From Thioalkalivibrio sp. ALJ24 (GTDB lineage: Bacteria; Pseudomonadota; Gammaproteobacteria; Ectothiorhodospirales; Ectothiorhodospiraceae), in the NCBI RefSeq assembly GCF_000377785.1, contig NZ_KB898725.1, forward strand, positions 17,191 through 81,190: a stretch of 64,000 nt of DNA. Direction: 5' to 3'. The notes beneath the pieces were generated by a model. That model ran no database searches. It saw only the letters and a list, made by a program, of their open reading frames with translations, and had not been told where the DNA came from. Of this stretch, positions 55,168-63,457 are shown one piece after another. Position 1 is the first letter of the stretch; the number at the start of each line of letters is the position of its first letter. The position numbers were made by a program, and so were the translations under genes.

Positions 55168-55715
55168 CGCTTCTCCTGCTCGCCGTCCTCGCGCCCCCCG
55201 CCCCAGGGCGCTTCCTGCCCGGGGTCCGAATCCGGCTCCACCGGCTGCAGCAGGCGCGCCGCCAGCGGGATCTCGCCCGGCCAGTCGACCACGTAATCCA
55301 GCACCGGCAGGTCCGGGGCATCGCATTCGCGCAGGACCCGCCCGGCCACCGACACCCCGGCGCGGCGTACGCTGTCGGGATCACCGGTCAGCAGCGGATG
55401 CCAGGTGGGCAGCGGCTGGCCCGCATGGCGCAGCCGATAGGCACAGGTGGGCGGCAGCCAGTCGTATTGCGCCACCTTATCCAGAGTCAGCTGCAGACAG
55501 TCCGGCACGGACTCGCGACGCCGGGCATAGTCGGAGCAATAGCCGGTGTCGCAGTCGAGCAGGTCGCAGGCCAGCCAGGTGTGGGCCAGTTCGCCGGTAT
55601 CCTCGTCCTCGAACTTGTGCAGGCAGCAGCGCCCGCAGCCGTCGCAAAGGGCCTCCCATTCGGCGGCGTCCAGGGTCTCCAGCGGGCGCTCGTAAAACGG
55701 CCGGTCGTCGCTCAC
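55164..55715 (-). CDS. ycgN: YcgN family cysteine-cluster protein
   Basis: A 183-residue protein of the YcgN/UPF0260 family. The N-terminal CxxCxxCC (LCDGCGRCCLHKFED) and the later CDLLDCDTGYCSDYARRRESVPDC and PPTCAYRLRHAGQPLPTWHPLLTGD are conserved Cys/metal sites and family motifs. It probably binds a metal or Fe-S cluster. Function is unknown. It overlaps the GGCT gene and the upstream membrane-protein gene by 4 nt each, so the three are coupled. Confidence 0.92.
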   Translation of the reverse strand: MSDDRPFYERPLETLDAAEWEALCDGCGRCCLHKFEDEDTGELAHTWLACDLLDCDTGYCSDYARRRESVPDCLQLTLDKVAQYDWLPPTCAYRLRHAGQPLPTWHPLLTGDPDSVRRAGVSVAGRVLRECDAPDLPVLDYVVDWPGEIPLAARLLQPVEPDSDPGQEAPWGGGREDGEQEKR

Positions 55716-56419
55716 GGCGTCTCCGCCTGATGGTCCTCTTCGCCCAGCCGCCGGCGACCCTCGTCACGCAGGCGCTCCTCGACCCGGCTCCAGCGCTCCT
55801 GCGTGGTGTAGTGCATGGTGGGCCGGCCGCGGTCGGGCAGCAGCACCGCCACGCCCTGGTCGGGATACAGCCAGTAGGCGTGGTCGCTGTCGATCTGCAT
55901 GCGTTCGGCCGGCTCGCCGAAGTGCCGTTGCAGGAGATCGGCGTCCCAGCGGGCACGGGGCACGTAGCTCATCTCCACCACCGGGACATTGCCCAGCGAG
56001 GCCAGGGTATCGTCGTCCAGACCGTAACGCCGGGCACCCGAGGGCATCGGCCGCTCGGAGGAGACCCCCTCCTCGATGCGGTCCAGGTCGGCCTCGTCGA
56101 GGTCCGGACGCAGAATCAGGTTGGTCTCGAACGGCTCGATGCGGGCGTTCACGTAGTACGCCTCCACCGAGCGGGTCCCGTCCGGATCACGGAACATGCG
56201 GATATCCGGAACCGGGAGGCGCCCCATCAGATCCGCCATGGTGGTCTCGCCCAGGGTGATCCCCAGCACCCGGGTGCGGCGTTCGTCCACCACGTTCACC
56301 TGCCACGGCAGGTTCTCGAACTGCCGCGACTGCTGCTCACCCGTCTGCAGGTAGACAAACATGGCCAGGGCCAGGATGCCCGCGAGGGCCACAGCCCCGA
56401 TGATCCAGCGTACGTTCAT
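55712..56419 (-). CDS. Membrane-anchored protein of unknown function (235 aa)
   Basis: The N-terminus is an uncleaved anchor or signal (VRWIIGAVALAGILALAMFVYLQ), followed by a soluble beta-rich part (WQVNVVDERRTRVLGITLGETTMADLMGRLPVPDIRMFRDPDG... YYVNARIEPFETNLILRPDLDEADLDRIEE). The C-terminus is charged. It overlaps ycgN by 4 nt. It is divergent from the Kdo-transferase-like gene. I do not recognise a family. It may be an envelope protein. Confidence 0.75.
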   Translation of the reverse strand: MNVRWIIGAVALAGILALAMFVYLQTGEQQSRQFENLPWQVNVVDERRTRVLGITLGETTMADLMGRLPVPDIRMFRDPDGTRSVEAYYVNARIEPFETNLILRPDLDEADLDRIEEGVSSERPMPSGARRYGLDDDTLASLGNVPVVEMSYVPRARWDADLLQRHFGEPAERMQIDSDHAYWLYPDQGVAVLLPDRGRPTMHYTTQERWSRVEERLRDEGRRRLGEEDHQAETP

Positions 56420-56538
56420 TCTGCCCGTTGCTCCCGGGGGACATTCCCCCGCACGAAAATCCGGCCTGCACGAAAACCGGCGCGGATCGCTATACTGGGC
56501 CGCTTTCCAACCACCCGGCGCCCCGCGCCCGATCGCGA

Positions 56539-57696
56539 ATGATCTCACGTTTGTCCGCCTGGATCACGGCTCGCTCGGTCCCGTCTGCCGGCATCGGCCG
56601 TACCGTCATCATCGCCCCGCGGCGCGAACTCGAAGCGGCCGGCGAGTGGCTGTCCGAGCTGCAGCAGGCCATCGGCCCGTTGCTGCTGGGCGTCAGCGAT
56701 GCTGCTCGCGACGCGGAGGCGCGCATCCCCGGTTTGCCGGACGACCTGCCGGCGCTGGCGCTGTCCGGCGAACTCGCCCCCGCCCGCCTGTCGCGTCTGC
56801 GACCGCGGGCACTGGTGCTGCTGGGTCCCTGCGAGCTGACGGGCACGGCCCTGAACGGACCGCGCGTGCCGGTGGCCTGGGTCAACGCCACCGGCCCCGC
56901 TCCGGAGGGCGTCACGTTCGCCACCGTGCTGGCCGCCCGCGACGGGTCCGCACCCGCGGAGCTGGATGCCGAGACCGTCGGCGACCCGGTCGCCGGGCCG
57001 GTGGAACTTCCGGAAATCGAGACGCCGGACCACGACTTCTGCGAGCGGTTCGACGAGTACCGACAGCGCGGGCACCCGATCCTGCTGGCGCCGAACACCG
57101 GCCCCGGAGAAGAGGCCTTCGCCTTTGCGGTGCTGTTCGCCGTGCTGCGCAGGACCGCCGCGCTGCTCCTGCTGGCACCGGCCGACCCGGATCGCCATGA
57201 GCCGGTGTATCGCGACGCGATCAAGTACTCGCTGCCGATCGTGCGCCACAACCGGTTCATGACCTCGTTCGTCCCGCGCAAGAACCGGGTGTATTACATC
57301 GAGGATCCGCAGACCCTGGAGATGGCGTATGCCTGCGCCGATGTCACCCTGCCCGGCGGCACCCTCGCGGCCACCGGCACCCCGCCGGACCTCGCCCGGC
57401 CGCTGGCCAGCGGGAGCGCGATCGTGACCGGACCGGCCGCCAGCGGCGAGTCCGCGCAGACCGAGGCCCGCCTGCGCCGGGCGGCGGAGGTCACCGGTCT
57501 GATCCGCCGGGGCGAGGACCCGGAGGCCGTGGCGGCCGCCATCCTCGCGACCGTGAAGGCCGGATCCGTCACCGACCCGGACACCCCGGCCGACCGGCTC
57601 TCCGCGTGGCAGCAGCGCCAGGCCGAAGCCCGCGACCGGGTGGCCGCGCATCTGCGCAAGGCCCTCGACATTTCCGGGCCGGAAGAGGCCCTTTAG
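56539..57696 (+). CDS. Kdo-transferase-like glycosyltransferase (orphan)
   Basis: A 385-residue protein resembling the WaaA/KdtA two-domain GT-B fold. The N-terminal part has ARLSRLRPRALVLLGPCELTGTALNG, and the C-terminal part has ILLAPNTGPGEEAF, LLLLAPADPDRHEPVYRDAI, NRVYYIEDPQTLEMAYACADVTLPGGTLAATGTPPDLARPLASGSAIVTGPAASG, which parallels the KdtA Asp-Gly-rich loop. Several KdtA motifs are altered or missing, so it may be divergent or inactive. The ATG at 56539 starts the recognisable region; the upstream frame is not family-like. Confidence 0.7.
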   Translation: MISRLSAWITARSVPSAGIGRTVIIAPRRELEAAGEWLSELQQAIGPLLLGVSDAARDAEARIPGLPDDLPALALSGELAPARLSRLRPRALVLLGPCELTGTALNGPRVPVAWVNATGPAPEGVTFATVLAARDGSAPAELDAETVGDPVAGPVELPEIETPDHDFCERFDEYRQRGHPILLAPNTGPGEEAFAFAVLFAVLRRTAALLLLAPADPDRHEPVYRDAIKYSLPIVRHNRFMTSFVPRKNRVYYIEDPQTLEMAYACADVTLPGGTLAATGTPPDLARPLASGSAIVTGPAASGESAQTEARLRRAAEVTGLIRRGEDPEAVAAAILATVKAGSVTDPDTPADRLSAWQQRQAEARDRVAAHLRKALDISGPEEAL

Positions 57697-57751
57697 CATA
57701 TTGCCGGGGGTCTGGTCTATACTTCCAACCAAGGGCAATCTGGACCACACC

Positions 57752-57970
57752 ATGATCGAAGGCAGCAGCAATGCCCTGCAGGGCATCCAGAAGGGCGTGA
57801 CGCAGATGCGTCAGCAGGCCCACACGGTGGCCACCGAGAACGCGGGCAGCCGCGAGAGCAACACCGCAATGGTGGAGATGACCGCCAGCCAGCGGCATGT
57901 GGAGGCCAACGTGAAGACCCTGCAGGCCGAGGATCGCATGGTCGGGAGCCTGCTCGACGTTCGTGCCTGA
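57752..57970 (+). CDS. Miniature flagellar rod/hook-like protein (72 aa)
   Basis: A 72-residue protein with two segments like the ends of flagellar axial proteins. SNALQGIQKGVTQMRQQAHTVATENAGS resembles the N-terminal heptad region, and MVEMTASQRHVEANVKTLQAEDRMVGSLLDV resembles the C-terminal motif of FlgC/FlgG/FlgE. The large central domain of true rod proteins is absent. No other flagellar gene is nearby. It lies 55 nt after the Kdo-transferase-like gene and 24 nt before an acidic partner gene. Confidence 0.78.
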   Translation: MIEGSSNALQGIQKGVTQMRQQAHTVATENAGSRESNTAMVEMTASQRHVEANVKTLQAEDRMVGSLLDVRA

Positions 57971-57994
57971 TGCGTTCGGAGGACTGTTACTCGG

Positions 57995-58438
57995 ATGGAA
58001 GCACCGCTCACCAATCCGGCACCGCCGACCGTCCCGGCCTCGCGGCCGAGCGGGTCGGATCGTCTGGGTCTGGGCCAGCTGTCCGCTCCCTCCGAATCCG
58101 ATCGTCCGCTGAATGACCCCGAGGCGGGTGCCGCGCGCCGCCCGATCGAGGAAAACTCCGAGCAGCAACGCAACCGCAACGGTGACGAGGGCGAACCCCG
58201 CAGCGATCTGCTGCCACCGCGCAGCGACCGCGAACTCGCCGGTCAGGCCCGCCTGGCGGCCGAGATCGACGCCTTTCAGACCCGTGCCGAAGGCGAGGAT
58301 CGCGAAGAAGATCGTATCGCCGATGGCGCCCCCGTCGAAGGGTCCGACCTGGAGGCCCTGCGCCGGCGCGTGGAACTGGCCTTCAGCTTTGCCGGCCCGG
58401 CGGAAGAACCGCGCCGCGAACTGAATATCGTGGTCTGA
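57995..58438 (+). CDS. Acidic, Pro/Arg-rich protein of unknown function (147 aa)
   Basis: MEAPLTNPAPPTVPASRPSGSDRLGLGQLSAPSESDRPLNDPEAG..., low-complexity and highly charged (EENSEQQRNRNGDEGEPRSD), with a C-terminal LEALRRRVELAFSFAGPAEEPRRELNIVV. There is no signal peptide. The start has GGAGGA 11 nt upstream. It follows the mini rod-like gene by 24 nt and probably shares its transcript. Function is unknown; a disordered partner protein is possible. Confidence 0.68.
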   Translation: MEAPLTNPAPPTVPASRPSGSDRLGLGQLSAPSESDRPLNDPEAGAARRPIEENSEQQRNRNGDEGEPRSDLLPPRSDRELAGQARLAAEIDAFQTRAEGEDREEDRIADGAPVEGSDLEALRRRVELAFSFAGPAEEPRRELNIVV

Positions 58439-58462
58439 ACGCCGCCGCGCAAGCGCGGGGGT

Positions 58463-59137
58463 TCAGGCGTCCCCCCGGCGCCCCTGTCGCCAATACTCCG
58501 CCAGCCACTCCCGCGCACGCTCTCCCGCATGCAGGCGCTCATCGGGGTTGAGTTCGCGCGCCACGCGCTCGCGATGACGCGCGGCACTGGCGACGCCCAT
58601 CTCCGCCGCGATCGCATACCACTTGAACGCGGAGACATCCGAGCGCTCCACGCCCTCGCCCATCGCAAACAGCCGCCCCAGATTGGCCGCCCCGCGCCCC
58701 TCGCCGGCCTCGGCCGCCAGCAGATACCACTGCGCGGCCTGTTCCGCATCCTGCGGCAGCCCCCGCCCCTCGTCGAACTTCAGCCCGAGGTTGAACATCG
58801 CCTGCGCGTTGCCACCCTGCGCGGCGGCATGGAACCAGCGCGCCGCCTCGTTCGGGCTGGTCGGAATGCCGTCGCCCTGTTCGCACAGCACCGCCAGATT
58901 GAACGCGGCATCGGGCCAACCGGCTTCGGCCGCCTGCCGGTACCAGGCCGCGGCGCGGGCCGGGTTGCGGGGCAGATGCTCGCCCTCGTCCAGCAGTACA
59001 CCCAGGTTGTAGGCAGCGAGGGGCTCGCCGGCCGTAGCGGCCTGCTGCCAGCGATCGACGGCCCGGGCCACGTCGCCCGCCTGCCAGGCCTCGCGCGCCT
59101 GGCCCATCAGGTCTCGTGGATCGGCGAATGCGCTCAT
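58463..59137 (-). CDS. SEL1-repeat protein
   Basis: A 224-residue protein with about five SEL1/TPR-like repeats (AAYNLGVLLDEGEHLPRNPARAAAWYRQAAEAG; AAFNLAVLCEQGDGIPTSPNEAARWFHAAAQGG; AMFNLGLKFDEGRGLPQDAEQAAQWYLLAAEAG; GAANLGRLFAMGEGVERSDVSAFKWYAIAAEMG). Such repeats form a superhelical protein-binding scaffold. There is no signal peptide, so it is cytosolic. It is divergent from the Met-rich lipoprotein gene and its target is unknown. Confidence 0.88.
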   Translation of the reverse strand: MSAFADPRDLMGQAREAWQAGDVARAVDRWQQAATAGEPLAAYNLGVLLDEGEHLPRNPARAAAWYRQAAEAGWPDAAFNLAVLCEQGDGIPTSPNEAARWFHAAAQGGNAQAMFNLGLKFDEGRGLPQDAEQAAQWYLLAAEAGEGRGAANLGRLFAMGEGVERSDVSAFKWYAIAAEMGVASAARHRERVARELNPDERLHAGERAREWLAEYWRQGRRGDA

Positions 59138-59232
59138 GGATCAACCTGTCGGGAAAATATTCGACGGACTGTAACGCCCGCTCCACGGAGCGTCGATGTC
59201 CCCCACGACGGCCGGGCACGATATCCATAGAA

Positions 59233-59248
59233 CGTGATACACGTCACA
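59233..59248. promoter_or_regulatory. CRP-like site
   Basis: CGTGA-TACACG-TCACA (59233-59248) matches the CRP/Vfr pattern TGTGA-N6-TCACA at nine of ten fixed positions. It is between the divergent SEL1 and lipoprotein genes, about 134 bp before the lipoprotein start and 96 bp before the SEL1 start. Downstream, a hairpin (about 59262-59281) with GACCCCG/CGGGGTC arms follows. Confidence 0.45.
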
Positions 59249-59381
59249 GTTTTTTCGGAGACCCCGGTTGCAACGGGGTCAGGGTGGCCCGCTTCAGGAA
59301 CTCACCCCGGGGGATGGGGAGACACAGGAATGACGGGACCCTGTCCCTGATTTTTCCCTTGTCCCAATGAGGAGGACCTCA

Positions 59382-59672
59382 ATGAAACGTTCTACGAAAC
59401 TGCTGGCGGCCACCGCCATCGCGCCCTTTGCCCTGCTGATCGCCGGCTGCGGCGGTGACGACATGGGCATGGACGAGTTCGAAGAACAGCAGATGGAAGA
59501 AGGCGCGCCGCCGGCCGAGGACGGTATGGAAGGCGGCATGCAGGAAGGCGCCCCGCCCGAAGGTGACATGGGCGGCGACATGGGCGGTGAAGGCATGCAG
59601 GAAGGCGCCCCGCCGGAAGGTGACATGGGGGGCGACATGGACGGTGATGAAGGCGGCGAACCGCAGTTCTGA
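59382..59672 (+). CDS. Small Met-rich acidic lipoprotein
   Basis: A 96-residue protein with a lipoprotein signal peptide (KRSTKLLAATAIAPFALLIAGC; Cys22 as lipidated residue). The mature part is very acidic and rich in Met and Gly, made of degenerate repeats of a roughly 19-residue unit containing GAPPEGDMGGDM. There is no known domain. The ATG at 59382 has GGAGG 6 nt upstream. A strong terminator follows. The Met and acidic side chains could bind metal ions, but that is inference. Confidence 0.85.
   Translation: MKRSTKLLAATAIAPFALLIAGCGGDDMGMDEFEEQQMEEGAPPAEDGMEGGMQEGAPPEGDMGGDMGGEGMQEGAPPEGDMGGDMDGDEGGEPQF
59538..59651 (+). repeat. 57-bp direct repeat in the lipoprotein gene
   Basis: Two nearly identical units begin at 59538 and 59595, both coding MQEGAPPEGDMGGDM; a diverged earlier copy precedes them (MEEGAPPAEDGMEGG). 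Units are in frame and could change in copy number. Confidence 0.85.
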
Positions 59673-59697
59673 TCTCCCGTCACGATGACGCCATCGA

Positions 59698-59735
59698 AGA
59701 CCCGGTCGGGCATCCGCCCCGACCGGGTCTTTTTT
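59698..59735 (+). terminator. Intrinsic terminator of the lipoprotein gene
   Basis: A perfect 13-bp stem (AGACCCGGTCGGG at 59698-59710 with CCCGACCGGGTCT at 59718-59730), a 7-nt loop and an immediate run of T (59731-59735). Confidence 0.95.
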
Positions 59736-59751
59736 ATGCCTGCCGCCCGAA

Positions 59752-61887
59752 TCAGAACCGGGCGTTCAACGACACCGACAGGCGCCGCGGCTCGTAGATA
59801 TTGTTGTAGACGTTGCTGTAGGTCATCTCGCCGGTGTCCTCTCTCTCATAGGGCCGGTAATCGCGGAAATCCTTGTCGAACAGGTTGTGGATGGTCGCGT
59901 TGAGGGTCACGTTGTCGGACACCTGCCAGGCCGCGCCCAGATTCACCAGGGTAAAGCCGTGGAAATCGCCGAGGGCGTCATACGCGCCCTGGGCACTGCC
60001 GCCATCCTGCGGCTCGTGGTAATTGCGCGGACGGAAGGCGCTGCTGCGATATTCAAGCTCGGTAAACGCCCCGACCTCCGGGGTGGCCTGCCAGTCCAGC
60101 CGGGCGTTGAACATGTGCTCGGGCACGCTGGCCAGCGGATCCCCGACCTTGCTGGCGGCAGTCCCGCCCTCCTTCACCTCGCTGTCGGTCCAGGTGTAGT
60201 TCGCCGACACCGCCCAGTCCTCGGCCAGGCGATAGCGCCCGGACAGCTCCAGGCCCCGGACGACCGATTCCCCGATGTTCACGTCGATGCCTTCGTTCGC
60301 GCCGGTCCCGCGCTCGATCTTGTCCTTCAGCTCATTGTGGAAGAAGGTCGCCTGGGCCGAAAGGTCCTGGCGGTTGTCGTAGGCGACGGTGAACTCGACG
60401 TTGGTGCTGCGCTCCGGCTCGAGATCCGGGTTGCCGCGCAGCGGCTCCGAGCCCCCGTCGCCATAGCCGATGACCCCGTCGCTGATCTGCTCGATGTAGG
60501 GGGCCCGGAACCCCTGCCCGATGCCACCTTTCAGCGTGACCGTGTCCGTGGCACTGAACACCCCGTACAGCCGGGGCGTGAACTGACTGCTGAAGTTCTC
60601 GTTGTCATCAAAGCGCACGCCGCCGGTCAGGGTGAAGCGGTCGGTCATGAACCACTCGTCCTCGGCGAACAGGCTGTACTGCCGGAACGACAGCGAATCC
60701 GGCAGGATGCCGTCTTCCAGCTCCGGGCGCAGATACTGGCCGCCGAAGGTCAGTACGTGGTCGCCCGCCCAGGTCACGAGCTGCGTATCCAGGATGGTCG
60801 TATCCAGCTGCAGGGTACGCGAGGCGCCCTCGCGGGATTCGTCCGGCACGGCGCCTTCGTTGATGGTCCGCCCGAGGGTCTCCACCCGGTCCTGCGTCAG
60901 CGTGGTCTCCCATGTGCCGAAGTCGTAGTCCCCGCGATGCCCCAGGCGCACCTGATCACGCTGGAACTCGAGTTCCCGCGAATAGCCGCGCAGGAAATCA
61001 TCGCGCGAATCCCCGGTCCCGGTCAGACGCCCCAGCTGGCCACGGGAGTTGTCATAGCTCTGCCGCGTGGTGTCCAGACGCAGGGAAAACTCGTCCCGGG
61101 CATTCGGCGTAAACAGCAGGCGACCGCCAAAGGTCTCGACATTCGCGCCGGTCGGATTCTGTCCCATGGTGCGGTTGTCGGTCAGGCTGGGCTCGGTACC
61201 GGGGATGTCGATACTGGACGCCGAGCGCTCGTACAGGCGGGTGTAGAGCTGCATGGACAGGCGGTCGTCCACCAGCGGGCCGGACAGGTAGCCCTCCAGC
61301 GTGGAATGGCCGCCAAAGTCGGAGTCGGACTGGAAGGTATGCCCCAGCGAGGCCGCTCCTTCCCATTCGTCGCCCGGGTCGCGGGTGATGACATTGACCA
61401 CGCCGCCGATCGCATCCGAACCGTACAGGGTGGACATCGGGCCGCGGATCACCTCGATGCGCTCGATCGCGGCCACCGGGGGGATGAACACGCTGGAGGC
61501 GTCGGTGAAGGCATTCGGCGCCACCGTGCCGGAGACGTTCTGGCGCACGCCGTCGATCAGCACCAGGGTGTATTCCTCGGGCAGCCCGCGCAGACTGATG
61601 GTCTGATTGCCGGTCTTGCCGCTGCGGGCGTCCAGGGAACGCACGTTCACCCCTTCGACCCCCTCCAGCGCATCCGCGAGGCTGGTGATCTCGCGCCCTT
61701 CCAGCTCCTCGCGGGTGACCACGGAGATACTGGCGGGCGCCTGTTCGAGGTCCTGCTCCGCCCCGCCGGCCGTAATCACCACCGGCGACAGCCGTTCCGT
61801 GCCGCCGGCCGTCCCGTCCTGCGCATGTACCCCCGTGCTCGCCAGCGCCACGCCGGCCGCCAGCGCCAGCCCCTGTTTGTGCATCAT
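59752..61887 (-). CDS. TonB-dependent outer membrane receptor
   Basis: A 711-residue receptor. It has a signal peptide (KQGLALAAGVALASTGVHA), a TonB-box-like RLSPVVITAGG, an N-terminal plug (EDLEGREITSLADALEGVEGVNVRSL..., GVRQNVSGTVAPNAF, RIEVIRGPMSTLYGSDAIGGVVNVITR) and a beta-barrel ending in an aromatic residue (SVSLNARF). It is closest in style to catecholate-siderophore or haem receptors (FepA/CirA type), but the ligand is not fixed. Together with hemP, bfr and tonB upstream it forms an iron cluster, all transcribed on the minus strand. Confidence 0.93.
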   Translation of the reverse strand: MMHKQGLALAAGVALASTGVHAQDGTAGGTERLSPVVITAGGAEQDLEQAPASISVVTREELEGREITSLADALEGVEGVNVRSLDARSGKTGNQTISLRGLPEEYTLVLIDGVRQNVSGTVAPNAFTDASSVFIPPVAAIERIEVIRGPMSTLYGSDAIGGVVNVITRDPGDEWEGAASLGHTFQSDSDFGGHSTLEGYLSGPLVDDRLSMQLYTRLYERSASSIDIPGTEPSLTDNRTMGQNPTGANVETFGGRLLFTPNARDEFSLRLDTTRQSYDNSRGQLGRLTGTGDSRDDFLRGYSRELEFQRDQVRLGHRGDYDFGTWETTLTQDRVETLGRTINEGAVPDESREGASRTLQLDTTILDTQLVTWAGDHVLTFGGQYLRPELEDGILPDSLSFRQYSLFAEDEWFMTDRFTLTGGVRFDDNENFSSQFTPRLYGVFSATDTVTLKGGIGQGFRAPYIEQISDGVIGYGDGGSEPLRGNPDLEPERSTNVEFTVAYDNRQDLSAQATFFHNELKDKIERGTGANEGIDVNIGESVVRGLELSGRYRLAEDWAVSANYTWTDSEVKEGGTAASKVGDPLASVPEHMFNARLDWQATPEVGAFTELEYRSSAFRPRNYHEPQDGGSAQGAYDALGDFHGFTLVNLGAAWQVSDNVTLNATIHNLFDKDFRDYRPYEREDTGEMTYSNVYNNIYEPRRLSVSLNARF

Positions 61888-62012
61888 GATTCGTCTCCCT
61901 TGTTGTCAGTGATGGCCGTACCGTTCGCCGGCACGGTCGCGGGAGGCTGGCTGGCGTGACCGCCGGGATCGACGGCTCGGGGCTGGCTTGCCTGTTGTTG
62001 CTTCGGTGATGG

Positions 62013-62219
62013 TTACTTGGTCAGGATCAGCTTCCTGCTGGCGGTCACCCGCAGGGTGTAGCACTGCCCTTCGTGGTGGATGTACACCCGATCGGCATCG
62101 CACAGCAGTTCGTCGGAGGTCACCTCGCGCGGGCCGCCGGCCGGACTTTCCTTCGCCGGCAGCGGCGCGTCACCGCCCGGGCCCGAAGCCGGCTGATCCG
62201 GCTGCTCGCTGGAACTCAT
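62013..62219 (-). CDS. hemP: Hemin uptake protein HemP family
   Basis: A 68-residue protein ending in the HemP signature RVYIHHEGQCYTLRVTASRKLILTK, preceded by a low-complexity N-terminus. HemP-type proteins are small regulators or uptake factors commonly encoded beside haem or siderophore receptors. The start at 62219 was chosen since the longer frame adds an Arg/Gly stretch not in the family. It sits between bfr and the receptor gene. Confidence 0.9.
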   Translation of the reverse strand: MSSSEQPDQPASGPGGDAPLPAKESPAGGPREVTSDELLCDADRVYIHHEGQCYTLRVTASRKLILTK

Positions 62220-62276
62220 GGTGCCTCCCCGGCCGCCCCGGATTTCGCGGGGCGGCCGCATTCGCGATCCCGACGG

Positions 62277-62753
62277 CTATTCCGTGGAGCCCGTCTGACT
62301 CTGTTCGTAATTCTGCAGGCCGATGCGCTCGATCAGCTGCAGCTGGGTCTCCAGCCAGTCGATGTGGTTCTCCTCACTGTCCAGGATCTTCTGGAGCAGA
62401 TCGCGGGTCCCGTAGTCCCGCACCTGTTCACAGTGGGCGATCGCCTCGCGATAGACCGGCACGCCCTCGTGTTCCAGCGCCAGGTCGGCCTCGAGGATCT
62501 CGCGGGTGTTCTCGCCGATGTTCAGCGTGCCCAGGTCCTGGAGGTTGGGCAGCCCGTCCAGGAACAGGATGCGGTTGATCAGCTCGTCCGCATGCTTCAT
62601 CTCGTCGATCGATTCTTCGTATTCGGCCGCGGCCAGCTTCTCCAGACCCCAGTCCCGGAACATGCGGGAATGGAGGAAATACTGGTTGATGGCCGTCAGT
62701 TCGCCCTTGAGTGCCTGGTTGAGGTAACGGATTACTTCCTTATCGCCCTGCAT
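62277..62753 (-). CDS. bfr: Bacterioferritin
   Basis: A 158-residue ferritin that stores iron in a 24-mer. The haem ligand Met52 ([11 protein letters not shown]) and the ferroxidase residues Glu18, Glu51 and His54 are in place, with further Glu/His residues in [11 protein letters not shown] and [19 protein letters not shown]. The start at 62753 matches the family [16 protein letters not shown] promoter with a Fur-like site lies upstream. No bacterioferritin-associated ferredoxin is in the window. Confidence 0.96.
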   Translation of the reverse strand: MQGDKEVIRYLNQALKGELTAINQYFLHSRMFRDWGLEKLAAAEYEESIDEMKHADELINRILFLDGLPNLQDLGTLNIGENTREILEADLALEHEGVPVYREAIAHCEQVRDYGTRDLLQKILDSEENHIDWLETQLQLIERIGLQNYEQSQTGSTE

Positions 62754-62886
62754 CGCGACTCTCCTTCTGATCGTTTCGCCTGTTGCGGTTCGCACCGCTC
62801 GTCCGCGGCCATGCCATTGCACCGGCCGCCCTTCTCAGGATCCGGCGCCGACCCGCTGCGGTTCAAGCAGCCTAAATTGAACGGGA

Positions 62887-62915
62887 ATGCTATAGCGAAT
62901 GAGAACGGTTTGCAA
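62887..62915 (-). promoter_or_regulatory. Probable bfr promoter with Fur-like site
   Basis: On the minus strand TTGCAA (62910-62915) is 17 bp from TAGCAT (62887-62892), a plausible sigma-70 promoter. Inside it GCGAATGAGAACGGTTTGC (plus strand 62895-62913) matches the 19-bp Fur consensus at 11 positions. The region to the next gene holds no other clear element. Confidence 0.4.
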
Positions 62916-62976
62916 CACTGATTCGAAAGATCGATGTCGCGATGGCCACGACCGGCCCTTCGCTACGCCAACCTTC

Positions 62977-63411
62977 TCAACGGATGAATGGCTGATCCGC
63001 GAGGCTTTCCACCTCAACCCGTTCGCCACAGCCCTCGATCGCGCCGTCCGGACCTTCGCAGGCGGTCACCTCGTTGAGAAGCACGCGTCCGACGTCGCCG
63101 CAGGCGGTGTCCGCCATGCGGAAGGCCCGCACCGAGGTCTCGCCCGGGCGCAGCGGGGCCATCTCCACCGCCGTACGCAGCTGGATGATGCCGTCGTCAT
63201 CGAACACCACCAGATCCAGCTGGAAGGATTCCAGCGACTGATCCATACCGTTTTCCAGCACCAGATGGGCCCGGCAATCGTCGCCGTCGGGCTCCAGCTT
63301 GTTCAGCTGCACGCCGATCCCCGCCGGCTCCTCGGCCGACACCCCGCCGGCCAGGGACAGCAGCAACGCCACCGGGCCGACCCCGGCCAGGGTCCTGTTC
63401 CACACTTTCAT
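62977..63411 (-). CDS. Secreted protein of unknown function (144 aa)
   Basis: A signal peptide (NRTLAGVGPVALLLSLAGGVSA) followed by a small beta-rich domain with four Cys residues (DDCRAHLVLENG, TACGDVGRVLLNEVTACEG, GCGERVEVES) that could form disulfides. It lies 46 nt after tonB in the same direction, so it is probably part of the TonB iron operon. Such small exported proteins next to tonB are known in related bacteria, but their role is not established. Confidence 0.78.
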   Translation of the reverse strand: MKVWNRTLAGVGPVALLLSLAGGVSAEEPAGIGVQLNKLEPDGDDCRAHLVLENGMDQSLESFQLDLVVFDDDGIIQLRTAVEMAPLRPGETSVRAFRMADTACGDVGRVLLNEVTACEGPDGAIEGCGERVEVESLADQPFIR

Positions 63412-63457
63412 GCCACACTCCTGCGTTGTCGGTCTCAGGACCGCCGATCCTGCCGGA

